The position numbers and the translations under genes are program-made. The notes below the pieces were generated by a model. It was not told the origin of the DNA, did no database searches, and saw only the letters and a program-made list of their open reading frames with translations. From Prevotellaceae bacterium UBA1746 (lineage in GTDB: Bacteria; Bacteroidota; Bacteroidia; Bacteroidales; Bacteroidaceae), in assembly GCA_002314875.1 (NCBI GenBank), contig DCHS01000049.1, forward strand, positions 18,845 through 82,844: a stretch of 64,000 bases of DNA. Direction: 5' to 3'. Below, in pieces: positions 17,081 through 25,509 of this stretch; position 1 is the first letter of the stretch, and each line of letters begins with the position of its first letter.

Positions 17081-19105
17081 TTATTTTTCTTTGAGAATAA
17101 ACTGTCCGTGGAGAATGGTAAGCCGGCCTTGGTCCATCAGGTCAAGTAATGTGTCATTGATGCTTTCGAAAGAGTAGGGGAGGTCATGGAGTTCAGCGGG
17201 GGAGTGCGTTTTGCCATCCGCTAAAATATCCAGAAGTGCCGCTTGAAGAGCATTTTCTTTCTTTGGTTTCGGTTTGCTTTCGTGATAGTATTCGCAAACG
17301 TCGCAGTGGCCGCAGTCTTTTCCACTTTTGTCGCCGAAATACTCCAGAAGCAACTGACTGCGACAAGTTGTGCTGTTGTTCATGTAGTTGATGACAGCAT
17401 TCACGCGGCGAGCATATTGTTCCAGGCGATTCTCATAAACCTCAGGCGGAAGCACCAGACGGTCATGTTCGATGCGTCGTTGCAGGTATGTTACACTGGG
17501 CTTACACTTGCGTGGAATGTAGTGCAAAATGCGGCGGCGTGTCAACCCAAGCAATGCTTCGTAGATATCGTCCTCCGTACAGTCGCATTCCTTGGCAAGG
17601 AGGGATTCGTCGATGAGGATATAATCAGTGAAGAGACCTTCGTAATGGCGGAGCAAGGCTTGAAGGACCTTATCACCCACAACAGTGCTGTTGCGGAAAT
17701 TATAGAGTTCGTCTCGAAAGACGATGAACATTACGCGTGACTTCGTATCGTCCTCTTCATTATAGATGAGGTAGTTTCCACATTGCAGGATGCGAAGCGA
17801 AGCCTCAACGGTCAATGGGAAATAGTGGAAGTTGTAGCAGAACGTATCAAGATTGAATTCGTAGCGTACATCCTGGCCGTCACCGACTGCCAATTGGAAA
17901 AAGCAAGCCAGATCATCGTAGATTTCGCGAACTTTTTCTTTGGGCGGGAATGTTTCCTGGATACGCTTTCTCAATGAGCGCTCATCACTGTCGTTACAGT
18001 AGAGAATAGCCTCAGCGGGTTGTCCGTCACGGCCAGCACGTCCCGCCTCCTGGAAATAGGCCTCGATGCTATCGGGTACATCCAGATGCAAAACCAGGCG
18101 TACGTCGGCTTTATCGATGCCCATGCCAAAAGCATTGGTAGAAACCATCACACGGGAGTGCCCATCCTGCCACATCTGTTGGCGCGTATCTTTTTCCGCT
18201 GTAGAGAGTCCTGCATGGAAATAGGTGGCAGAGATTCCCTCTTGCTGGAGAGTCAGTGCAAAATTGCGGCTTTCAGAGCGAGAGCGCGTGTAGACTATGG
18301 CACTGCCTTCAGAATATTTAAGCAGATGAATGATTTCTGCTCTCTTGTTGTCTGTATGGCAGACCTTATAGGCGATGTTCGGGCGCTCGAAACTCATTCG
18401 GAAGGTTTGGGCGTCTTTTTTGAATTTCAGCTGACCTTGGATGTCCTTGATAACCTCTGCTGTAGCAGTAGCCGTCAGGGCCAGCATTGGTTTTGTCGGG
18501 AGGATTTCACGAAGAGAACAAATCTGCAAGTAAGAAGGTCGGAAGTCATAGCCCCATTGGCTGATACAGTGTGCCTCGTCGACCGTGATGAAACTAACCT
18601 CGATGCGTTGGAGTTTTGTTAGGAATAATTCCGTATGCAGACGCTCTGGAGAGAGATAGAGAAACTTGTAGTGACCGAGAATGCAATTGTCCAGTTCACG
18701 GATAATCTGACCGCGATTCAACCCAGAGTGAATGCAGGCGGCCTTGATACCTCGTTGGCGAAGATGCGTTACTTGGTCTTTCATCAGTGCAACGAGTGGC
18801 GTGATAACGATACAAGTGCCGTCCATCAGCATGGCGGGAACTTGGAAAGCAATGCTTTTACCTCCTCCGGTAGGCATGAGTCCTAAGGTGTCGTGGCCTT
18901 CAAGAATACTGTTGATGATGGATTCCTGTATGCCGCGGAAGGCGTCATGGCCCCAGTAGTACTTCAAGGCTTCAAGTGGAGTCGAAGGCTGTTTATCGGA
19001 CGCAGATACCCCGAGAGGGGCCTCGAGCCCCTCTCCGTTGCCATTCTCTGGTGGAAAATCTTCGGGCCAGGGAATGTTATCCATAATGTCAATGGTATCG
19101 TCCAA
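17081..19105 (-). CDS. recQ: ATP-dependent DNA helicase RecQ
   Basis: This 674-aa SF2 helicase has Walker A in LMPTGGGKS, the DEAH box in VDEAHCISQWGYDFRPSY, and motif VI in QEAGRAGRDGQ. A RecQ zinc-binding cluster follows (CRSQLLLEYFG ... CGHCDVC). The protein ends in a winged-helix-like segment and has no recognisable HRDC domain, although it is longer than E. coli RecQ (about 610 residues). It carries a 40-residue acidic, proline-rich N-terminal lead. It unwinds DNA 3'-to-5' at stalled forks and works with RecJ, whose gene lies 20 bp upstream in the same operon. Confidence 0.92.
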   Translation of the reverse strand: MDDTIDIMDNIPWPEDFPPENGNGEGLEAPLGVSASDKQPSTPLEALKYYWGHDAFRGIQESIINSILEGHDTLGLMPTGGGKSIAFQVPAMLMDGTCIVITPLVALMKDQVTHLRQRGIKAACIHSGLNRGQIIRELDNCILGHYKFLYLSPERLHTELFLTKLQRIEVSFITVDEAHCISQWGYDFRPSYLQICSLREILPTKPMLALTATATAEVIKDIQGQLKFKKDAQTFRMSFERPNIAYKVCHTDNKRAEIIHLLKYSEGSAIVYTRSRSESRNFALTLQQEGISATYFHAGLSTAEKDTRQQMWQDGHSRVMVSTNAFGMGIDKADVRLVLHLDVPDSIEAYFQEAGRAGRDGQPAEAILYCNDSDERSLRKRIQETFPPKEKVREIYDDLACFFQLAVGDGQDVRYEFNLDTFCYNFHYFPLTVEASLRILQCGNYLIYNEEDDTKSRVMFIVFRDELYNFRNSTVVGDKVLQALLRHYEGLFTDYILIDESLLAKECDCTEDDIYEALLGLTRRRILHYIPRKCKPSVTYLQRRIEHDRLVLPPEVYENRLEQYARRVNAVINYMNNSTTCRSQLLLEYFGDKSGKDCGHCDVCEYYHESKPKPKKENALQAALLDILADGKTHSPAELHDLPYSFESINDTLLDLMDQGRLTILHGQFILKEK

Positions 19106-19125
19106 GTTGGAAGTGAATAGTTATA

Positions 19126-20844
19126 TTATTCGCAAGGGCGGATGTCTTCGATTTGAAGCTGAACTTCACCGCGTTTGTGCGTGTTTTCTTCGATGGTATA
19201 GCAGATGTCGAAAGCACGACGCGTTTTGATGTAGCGTGCCTGGCTGGACTGCCCGAAAGCAATACCATTCATGATGTTGTTGGACTTGTTGTCAACGAGT
19301 TCCAGTTTGATGTGCTCCTGACCGCGACCGACGACTTTGGATGTACCGTAGTCATAGACACGGTGGGTACAGAAGAACGGGCGTTCGTTACCCGGTCCAA
19401 AAGGTGCGAAGCGCTTCAATTGTTGATAGAACTTGAAGTTAACATCACGGAAGTCCAGAACTCCGGTGATATCAAGCGCAGCCTGAGTCTGTTCGTCCAG
19501 GATGTGATCTGCTACATACTGCTCGAAACGACGGGCGAATTCTTCAACATGTTCCACCTTGATAGAGAGACCGGCAGCATAGGTGTGACCACCAAAGTTT
19601 TCAAGAATATCAGCGCAACTCTGAACGGCTTTATAGACATCGAAACCGTTCACCGAGCGTGCAGAACCTGTAGCTACGCCGTCGCAGCGTGTCAGGACGA
19701 CAGCGGGACGGTAGTATTGTTCCGTAATACGAGAGGCAACGATACCGATGACGCCTTTGTGCCATTCCTCATTGTAGATAACAATGGCACGCTTGTCCTC
19801 CAGTCCCTTCATATTGCGAACCTGCTCTGTTGCTTGCTCTGTCATCTGACGGTCAAGGTCTTTGCGGGCTTCATTATAAAGGTTGATGTGAGATGCAATA
19901 TCCAGCGCTTCGTTGTAGTCCTGTTCTACAAGAATCTTCACGGCTTCCTTACCATTCTGCATACGGCCTGATGCGTTTAGGCGCGGACCAATCTTGAAGA
20001 TGATGTCATTCATCGTCAATTCTCGTTCACCGAGACCGCAGGTTTCGATGATAGCCTCCAAGCCAATCGTCGGATTGGAGTTCAGACGACGAAGGCCATG
20101 GTATGCCAATACACGGTTCTCTCCCATGATGGGAACGATATCTGAAGCGATGCTGACAGCACAAAGATCCAGCAACTGGCCAAGCTGATTGAACTCAATG
20201 CCGTTGTTGGAGGCGAAGGCTTGCATGAATTTGAATCCGACACCACAGCCAGAGAGATGGGTGTAGGGATAATGGTTATCACGGCGCTTCGGATTGAGGA
20301 TGGCTACAGCAGGAGGCAGTTCATCATCGGGAACATGGTGGTCGCAGATGATGAAGTCAATGCCTAAACTCTTGGCATAGGCAATCTCCTCGATAGCTTT
20401 GATACCGCAGTCGAGTACAATGATGAGTTTAACGCCTGTCTCCGCAGCGAAGTCGATGCCCTTCGTAGAAACACCATATCCCTCCTCGTAGCGGTCGGGG
20501 ATGTAGTAGTCGATGTTCTTGTAGTACTTGCTGATGAACTTATAGACCAATGCTACAGCAGTTACACCGTCAACATCGTAGTCGCCATAGACCATGATGC
20601 GCTCGTTGCGGCGGATAGCAGTGTTGAGGCGCTCAACGGCGCGCTGCATGTCGTTCATCAGGAAGGGATCGTGGAGTTCCGTCAGCTGAGGACGGAAAAA
20701 ACGGCGTGCTTCAGCCTCTGTAAAAATACAGCGTTCGCGAAGCATGCGGCCGAAGACAGGGTGTATGCCTAACGATTCTGCCAGGCGCTTGGCTTCAGCG
20801 CCTTCATCGGGGGGCAGAGGTTCGTAGTTCCACTTATAAATCAT
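19126..20844 (-). CDS. recJ: Single-stranded-DNA-specific exonuclease RecJ
   Basis: This 572-aa DHH-superfamily nuclease has motif I as VYGDYDVDGVTA and motif III as ICDHH. The DHHA1 part carries GGHTYAAGLSI, and an OB-like C-terminal domain follows. RecJ degrades ssDNA 5'-to-3' and prepares ends for RecA together with the RecQ helicase encoded next. It is the first gene of recJ-recQ-ridA. The minus-strand -7 element TATCTTTG at 20864-20871 gives a short leader. Confidence 0.93.
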   Translation of the reverse strand: MIYKWNYEPLPPDEGAEAKRLAESLGIHPVFGRMLRERCIFTEAEARRFFRPQLTELHDPFLMNDMQRAVERLNTAIRRNERIMVYGDYDVDGVTAVALVYKFISKYYKNIDYYIPDRYEEGYGVSTKGIDFAAETGVKLIIVLDCGIKAIEEIAYAKSLGIDFIICDHHVPDDELPPAVAILNPKRRDNHYPYTHLSGCGVGFKFMQAFASNNGIEFNQLGQLLDLCAVSIASDIVPIMGENRVLAYHGLRRLNSNPTIGLEAIIETCGLGERELTMNDIIFKIGPRLNASGRMQNGKEAVKILVEQDYNEALDIASHINLYNEARKDLDRQMTEQATEQVRNMKGLEDKRAIVIYNEEWHKGVIGIVASRITEQYYRPAVVLTRCDGVATGSARSVNGFDVYKAVQSCADILENFGGHTYAAGLSIKVEHVEEFARRFEQYVADHILDEQTQAALDITGVLDFRDVNFKFYQQLKRFAPFGPGNERPFFCTHRVYDYGTSKVVGRGQEHIKLELVDNKSNNIMNGIAFGQSSQARYIKTRRAFDICYTIEENTHKRGEVQLQIEDIRPCE

Positions 20845-20863
20845 GATGGTTTAATTTTAGCCG

Positions 20864-20871
20864 CAAAGATA
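20864..20871 (-). promoter_or_regulatory. -7 element of the recJ-recQ-ridA operon
   Basis: CAAAGATA on the plus strand reads TATCTTTG on the minus strand, about 20 bases before the recJ start. The -33 element is unclear. Confidence 0.55.
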
Positions 20872-20941
20872 CGAATAATTTGTGAGAAACAGCCAATGTA
20901 TTGGCTTGAATTTGATAATCTGCGAAATTTTGCCTTGAAAA

Positions 20942-21003
20942 TTTGCTTTAATCGGGAGTTTGTACTAACTTTGCACTACTAAATTGGCGCAATGTGGCGC
21001 AAT
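20942..21003 (+). promoter_or_regulatory. Promoter and tandem 10-bp repeat in the leader of the sugar symporter gene
   Basis: TTTG at 20942-20945 and TAACTTTG at 20966-20973 are separated by 20 nt. Just downstream, in the expected 5' leader, TTGGCGCAAT (20984-20993) and GTGGCGCAAT (20994-21003) form a direct tandem repeat. It could be a regulator site; this is inference. Confidence 0.6.
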
Positions 21004-21047
21004 AGCGTTTCCTTTTAAATCTAATAACGAAAAAAAATAGTATTTCT

Positions 21048-22385
21048 ATGGCAAGTTTCAAAGAAAAAATCGGCTATGCACTTGGTGATGCTGCTGCTGG
21101 TGGTATCACTTGGAAAGTGATGTCTATTGCATTCCCCTTCTTTTTCACCAACATCTACGGACTGACGCTCGCTGATACAGCAGCTCTGATGCTTATCGCT
21201 CGTATGTTCGATGTAGTTACCGACCCCCTCATGGGTTCTCTCGCTGACCGCACGCAGAGTCGTTGGGGAACTTACCGTCCTTGGCTTATCATTGGTGGTC
21301 CGATACTCGGTATTGTCTTTGCGCTCCTCCTCTTTACTCCTGACCTCGGTCCTGTTGGAAAGCGCATCTGGGCTTACGGTTTCTATCTCCTGATGATGGC
21401 TGTTTATACTGCTGTAAACGTACCTTATGGTTCTCTCCTCGGCGTGATGACTGACGATGATGACGAAAAGAATCAGTTCTCTTCTTATCGTATGGTTGGT
21501 GCCTATGCTATGGGTTTTGTAACTTTGTTGTCATTCCCCTATCTGCAGAAGTTTATCGGTGGTAGTGATGCCCATCAGTATGCCGTTATCGGTGCCTCTT
21601 TGGGAGCTTTGGCTGCAATTATGACTGTGGCTTGTGGTTTTATGACAAAGGAACGTCTCAAGCCTGTTCGTGCTGAGAAATTCTCTTTTAAGCCTTTTGC
21701 TGATCTTTTCAAGAATAAGCCTTGGATTTACCTGACGCTCGTCGGTATCTGTACGAACTTCTTCAACGGTTTCCGTTATGCTGCTGCAGCATACATGTTC
21801 AGCTACTGTTTGAAGGGCGACGTTACGGTTGGTTCTTTGATTATCAATTATACGGTATTCATGACCTTTGGTGAAGTTGTATGTATGATTGCAGGTGGTC
21901 TTTCTCCCGCTTTCACAAAGTGGGCAGGCTCCAAGAAGAAGGCCTTTATCTATGCAGGCCTTATCTGCCTCGTGACCTCCATTCTTTTCTACTTCATTCC
22001 TATGGATCCCGCTTATATTTGGGTTATGATCGCCTTTGTTATCGTAACTTCCATCGGTATTGGTATCTACTCTCCTCTTCTTTGGTCTATGTATGCCGAT
22101 GTTGCTGACTATGCAACCGAAGTAAACGGTACTTCTTCCACTGGTCTCATCTTCTCTTCTGGTACGATGTCTCAGAAGTTTGGTTCTGCAATCTCAGGTG
22201 CGCTCATTACGCTTTTCTTAGGATGGGCTGGTCTCCATACCGTAGCGGGTTCCAATGAGCCTGTAATTACTGCTGGCTGTGAAGAAAGTGTTCGAACAAT
22301 GGCTTGGGCTTTGTTCTCTCTTATCCCTGCTGTAGTCAGCGTCATCATGCTCTTCCTTGTTTACAAGTATCCTATTAAGAAGTAA
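21048..22385 (+). CDS. GPH-family (glycoside-pentoside-hexuronide) cation symporter, MFS
   Basis: This 445-aa, 12-segment inner-membrane transporter has the GPH signature between segments 2 and 3 (FDVVTDPLMGSLADRTQSRW) and the second-half motif YSPLLWSMYADVADYATEVNG. GPH carriers import oligosaccharides or their phosphorolysis substrates with Na+ or H+. The next gene, 75 bp downstream, is a GH130 mannoside phosphorylase, so the likely cargo is a short beta-mannoside such as mannobiose or Man-beta-1,4-GlcNAc (inference from context). Substrate cannot be read from the sequence. Confidence 0.88.
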   Translation: MASFKEKIGYALGDAAAGGITWKVMSIAFPFFFTNIYGLTLADTAALMLIARMFDVVTDPLMGSLADRTQSRWGTYRPWLIIGGPILGIVFALLLFTPDLGPVGKRIWAYGFYLLMMAVYTAVNVPYGSLLGVMTDDDDEKNQFSSYRMVGAYAMGFVTLLSFPYLQKFIGGSDAHQYAVIGASLGALAAIMTVACGFMTKERLKPVRAEKFSFKPFADLFKNKPWIYLTLVGICTNFFNGFRYAAAAYMFSYCLKGDVTVGSLIINYTVFMTFGEVVCMIAGGLSPAFTKWAGSKKKAFIYAGLICLVTSILFYFIPMDPAYIWVMIAFVIVTSIGIGIYSPLLWSMYADVADYATEVNGTSSTGLIFSSGTMSQKFGSAISGALITLFLGWAGLHTVAGSNEPVITAGCEESVRTMAWALFSLIPAVVSVIMLFLVYKYPIKK

Positions 22386-22400
22386 GAAATACTTATAACT

Positions 22401-22438
22401 TCCCGCTCAGTAGCGTCCAGACGCTTTCCTGAGCGGGA
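22401..22438 (+). promoter_or_regulatory. Intercistronic hairpin between symporter and GH130 genes
   Basis: TCCCGCTCAG pairs perfectly with CTGAGCGGGA, with an inner AGCGT-ACGCT stem. No T run follows, so it is more likely an mRNA-stabilising or partial-termination element than a full terminator. Confidence 0.6.
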
Positions 22439-22460
22439 CACTTAACACTAAAAAATCAAT

Positions 22461-23426
22461 ATGCAAGCAATTCCTTGGCAAGAACGCCCTGCTGGTTCTG
22501 ATGACATCGTATGGCGTTATTCTGAAAATCCAATAATTGACCGTTACTCCATCCCATGCAGTAATAGTATCTTCAATAGCGCTGTCGTTCGTTTTGGCGA
22601 AGGCTTTGCTGGCGTTTTTCGCTGTGATAACAAGCGCGTCCAAATGAATATCTTCGCTGGATTCTCGGAAGATGGTATTCACTGGAACATTAATCACGAA
22701 CCTATCCAGTTCCAGGCTGCTCCTGGTCAGGATCCTATTGTGGCAGAACATCTCTACAAGTACGATCCTCGTTGTGTATGGATTGAAGACCGCTACTGGA
22801 TTACCTGGTGCAATGGCTTTGGGGGATGTCCCACCATCGGCGTTGGTTATACCTTTGACTTCAAGGAATTCTTCCAGGTAGAGAATGCGTTCCTGCCTTT
22901 CAACCGCAATGGTGTGCTCTTCCCTGAAAGAATCGGTGGAAACTACGTCATGTTCAGCCGTCCCTCTGACAGTGGCCATACTCCTTTCGGCGATATTTGG
23001 ATCAGTCAGTCTCCTGATATGACTTTCTGGGGAAAGCATCGTTTGGTCATGAAGCCTACCGCCTTCCCTGACAGTGCCTGGCAGTGTACGAAGATTGGTG
23101 CGGGTCCTGTTCCTTTGAAGACCGAGGAAGGCTGGCTTGTCTTCTATCACGGTGTAATTACTACTTGCAGCGGTTATCGCTATTCTATGGGTGCTGCGCT
23201 CCTCGATCTTGAGGATCCCACCAAGGTGCTCTACCGTTCCATGGAATATCTTCTTGCTGCTGCTACCCAGTATGAGTTGGATGGTGATGTTCCTGCTGTA
23301 GTCTTCCCTTGTGCGACTTTGACTGAGGGTGATAAGTGTACCATCTACTACGGCGCTGCTGATACTTGTGTATGCATGGCACACTGCTATATCAGCGAAG
23401 TCATTGAATGGCTGAAAAAGCAATAA
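22461..23426 (+). CDS. Glycoside hydrolase family 130 (beta-mannoside phosphorylase)
   Basis: This 321-aa cytoplasmic protein has no signal peptide. Five-bladed propeller features of GH130 are visible: NSAVVRFGEGFAGVFR, YDPRCVWIEDRYWITW with the catalytic-region Asp, and the conserved Gly-Pro/His stretch KIGAGPVPLKTEEGWLVFYH. GH130 enzymes phosphorolyse a terminal beta-mannosyl residue to give mannose-1-phosphate. Its short length fits the beta-1,4-mannooligosaccharide / Man-GlcNAc phosphorylase branch better than the longer mannosyl-glucose type (judgement, not alignment). It is paired with the symporter upstream, so uptake and intracellular phosphorolysis are coupled. Confidence 0.88.
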   Translation: MQAIPWQERPAGSDDIVWRYSENPIIDRYSIPCSNSIFNSAVVRFGEGFAGVFRCDNKRVQMNIFAGFSEDGIHWNINHEPIQFQAAPGQDPIVAEHLYKYDPRCVWIEDRYWITWCNGFGGCPTIGVGYTFDFKEFFQVENAFLPFNRNGVLFPERIGGNYVMFSRPSDSGHTPFGDIWISQSPDMTFWGKHRLVMKPTAFPDSAWQCTKIGAGPVPLKTEEGWLVFYHGVITTCSGYRYSMGAALLDLEDPTKVLYRSMEYLLAAATQYELDGDVPAVVFPCATLTEGDKCTIYYGAADTCVCMAHCYISEVIEWLKKQ

Positions 23427-23441
23427 GATTTATATAACAAC

Positions 23442-23485
23442 AGAAAAAGCCTTCCGGAGCAATGAGCTTTGGAAGGCTTTTCTTA
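23442..23485. terminator. Convergent terminator after the GH130 gene
   Basis: AGAAAAAGCCTTCC pairs with GGAAGGCTTTTCT over a 15-nt loop, with T/A-rich flanks suitable for both strands. The convergent kinase gene ends 27 bp further on. Confidence 0.85.
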
Positions 23486-23511
23486 TGGGGAAAGATGAAG
23501 AGTATTCGGTA

Positions 23512-24246
23512 TTATTTCTGTGTTGTTCGCTTAACGTAGTTATCATGCGCAGTAAGGATGAAGCGAATGCAATCATCACTATTGGCATTACGGGCAGTGG
23601 CATAGCATTCTCCCAAATGGCGGAAGAAGTTTTCGTCACCAACTAGACGTGCAAAGTTACTGCATCCTTTCTTTACGCTTACGCTACGGTTGCAGCGCAT
23701 GGAATTGGTATCGATGAGGGAGAAGTGGATACGATTGCTGATCTTGCTCTCTATGCGATCGAAAAGGATATTGCTTGCGGAGAAATCGCGGTGAAGGAAA
23801 CCGTTGGTGTGAAGGTTTGCCGCATATTCAGCGAAAGCCTTAATAATGTTGTCACGCTCTTCTGGTTCAAAATTCATGATGTCAGCCATTGAATAGCGGT
23901 ACTTTGATTTAAGGCTGACAAAATAGCTGACAGAGCTGATGAGGCCGGTGCTGTAACGAATAAAGGCAACGGGTTCCGGACTTTCGAAGCCACGTTCCTT
24001 TAATTGAAGCGGGCGCACGTAGGCCTTGCGTGCACGTGAAGTGCGTACGCGGAATTTAGTAGCTACACGGGCTGGGAGGGAAATCTTCCCGAAACGCTTA
24101 ACGCATAAAGTAAGTCCGTCCACTTGCAAGAGACGAATGACATTGCGGTCGCGATGGATTTCGTGACCTTCATGCTCAAAGTGCTCATCGATGTGCTCGA
24201 GGTACTCCTGCAAATGTTTGTATTTCGGATTTAAAATAATGCGCAT
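23512..24246 (-). CDS. Kdo/WaaP (InaA-like) lipopolysaccharide kinase family protein
   Basis: This 244-aa protein carries a minimal kinase core: the catalytic loop HRDFSASNILFD near residue 145 and the DFG-equivalent FSLIDTNSM. It aligns by motif with the WaaP/KdkA/InaA group, which phosphorylates heptose or Kdo in the lipopolysaccharide core. No glycosyltransferase neighbours support a specific target. It stands alone between convergent and divergent genes. An alternative is an uncharacterised small-molecule kinase of the same fold. Confidence 0.75.
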   Translation of the reverse strand: MRIILNPKYKHLQEYLEHIDEHFEHEGHEIHRDRNVIRLLQVDGLTLCVKRFGKISLPARVATKFRVRTSRARKAYVRPLQLKERGFESPEPVAFIRYSTGLISSVSYFVSLKSKYRYSMADIMNFEPEERDNIIKAFAEYAANLHTNGFLHRDFSASNILFDRIESKISNRIHFSLIDTNSMRCNRSVSVKKGCSNFARLVGDENFFRHLGECYATARNANSDDCIRFILTAHDNYVKRTTQK

Positions 24247-24410
24247 AGTAGATTAAGGAGTGGGGGCTGGGGAGGAAACGATGGCTTCGCGTACAAGGGC
24301 TAGGGCCCCAGAAAGTTTTATCTTGCACTCCATCGCTATGCAAAATTACGATATTTTTTTTAAATGGCGAATTTTCTCCTCCCTTTTTTACATATTAACG
24401 CAAAAATTCG

Positions 24411-24418
24411 TAGATTTG
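24411..24418 (+). promoter_or_regulatory. -7 element abutting the WYL regulator start codon
   Basis: TAGATTTG ends only 4 bases before the ATG at 24423. With the usual 5-7 nt from -7 element to transcript start, the mRNA would begin at or within the start codon, so the message may be leaderless. Confidence 0.5.
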
Positions 24419-24422
24419 CAGC

Positions 24423-25337
24423 ATGAACCAAAGTGCTAAGACCAATCAGTTTTTCCGTCTCGTCATGCTTTTAAGCCGCGGACGCTATATCAGCGTTCCC
24501 GATATGAGTAAAAGCCTGGCGACGGGAACGCGTACTATTTATCGTTATTTGTCCGACCTTGAAACCTCTGGGATTTTCAAGGTCGAAAGACGAAATTCCC
24601 TGTATCGCATCTCCCCGGAATCGCTTTTCTTCGCGGGTTCAACGGAGAAGACTCATGTTAACGAGGAGGAAGCTTTAGTGCTGTTTGATTATCTGCGTGA
24701 CATTGGCAATGATAATGCAGTTTTGAAAGGTCTAAAGGAAAAGTTGAAAGGCATCCTCGATAATCGCGTGGAGTGGAAGCAGCGCAAGAATGATCCAGTG
24801 GCTGCAAATGTGGCGAAGGTCTACCAGGCTATAGGTGAAAAGCATATTTGCATTCTCCGGGACTACTATTCTGCTCGCAGCGATAGTTACACGGACCGTA
24901 TCGTCGAGCCGTTCTATTTCCTGGGAAGAAAGAACGATGTCCGTTGTTACGAACTGAGCACGAAGCAGAATAAGACTTTCAAACTCTCACGATGCAAGTC
25001 TGTTGAGGTTCTGGATCTTCAGTGGCAGTGTGAAAGTGAACACCGTCCGATGTACACTGATATTTTCCATTTCAGCGGAGAAGATACCTCGCGCGTCCGC
25101 CTTTTGATGGGCAATCGTTCAAAAACTATATTATTAGAGGAGACGCCCGAGGCCGCTCCTTATCTTATTCCCCAGAATGATGGCAGATGGATGCTTGACG
25201 CCGAATATTGCTCGTTCGTTGGTGTTGCGAGATTCTATTTAGGGCTCTTTGAAGATATCGAAATCATAGAATCTCCTGACTTTATTGAATTTTTGAAGCA
25301 AAAAGTGCAGTTTTTGACACACAAAATAAATAAGTGA
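24423..25337 (+). CDS. WYL-domain transcriptional regulator
   Basis: This 304-aa protein has an N-terminal winged helix-turn-helix (about residues 8-65, with SVPDMSKSLATGTRTIYRYL as the recognition helix) and a WYL domain (about 140-230), then a WCX-like C-terminal region. WYL regulators sense a ligand, often a nucleic acid or nucleotide, and include controllers of phage-defence and DNA-damage genes. Its stop codon lies inside an inverted repeat that forms part of the promoter region of the next gene, a 114-aa unknown, so it may control that gene. The target is inference. Confidence 0.88.
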   Translation: MNQSAKTNQFFRLVMLLSRGRYISVPDMSKSLATGTRTIYRYLSDLETSGIFKVERRNSLYRISPESLFFAGSTEKTHVNEEEALVLFDYLRDIGNDNAVLKGLKEKLKGILDNRVEWKQRKNDPVAANVAKVYQAIGEKHICILRDYYSARSDSYTDRIVEPFYFLGRKNDVRCYELSTKQNKTFKLSRCKSVEVLDLQWQCESEHRPMYTDIFHFSGEDTSRVRLLMGNRSKTILLEETPEAAPYLIPQNDGRWMLDAEYCSFVGVARFYLGLFEDIEIIESPDFIEFLKQKVQFLTHKINK

Positions 25338-25368
25338 CAATTTCTGTCACAATACCGCCGTACCTTTG
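25334..25368 (+). promoter_or_regulatory. Operator-like inverted repeat and promoter upstream of the 114-aa gene
   Basis: GTGACA-atttc-TGTCAC (25334-25350) is a perfect 6-bp inverted repeat that includes the TGA stop of the WYL gene. It lies over the -33 region of a promoter whose -7 is TACCTTTG (25361-25368). The position suits a repressor blocking RNA polymerase. Confidence 0.65.
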
Positions 25369-25433
25369 CAGCGCAAAACAGAAGGAAACCCCACTGTTTT
25401 GCGCTGCTTCTTTGTTTTGAAGTTCGCTTCAAA
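25368..25433 (+). promoter_or_regulatory. Two consecutive hairpins at the 5' end of the leader of the 114-aa gene
   Basis: GCAGCGCAAAACAG (25368-25381) pairs perfectly over 14 bp with CTGTTTTGCGCTGC (25394-25407), and TTCTTTGTTTT follows. TTTGAAG-TTCG-CTTCAAA (25416-25433) is a second, UUCG-capped stem-loop. Transcription should start near 25374, so the first hairpin lies at the 5' end and looks like an attenuator or a very short stable RNA. About 75 nt separate the second hairpin from the ATG at 25510. Confidence 0.6.
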
Positions 25434-25509
25434 GGAAGTCATGTAACGTAAGCGAAGCACTTGCTTCAAGTCAAACAAAAAGAAAGTAAAACTAAAAAAC
25501 TATAGAGCC

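Noticed and set aside
22407..23423. 338-codon open frame antisense to the GH130 gene
   Set aside because: It covers the GH130 gene almost exactly, has no promoter of its own, and GH130 motifs are on the plus strand.
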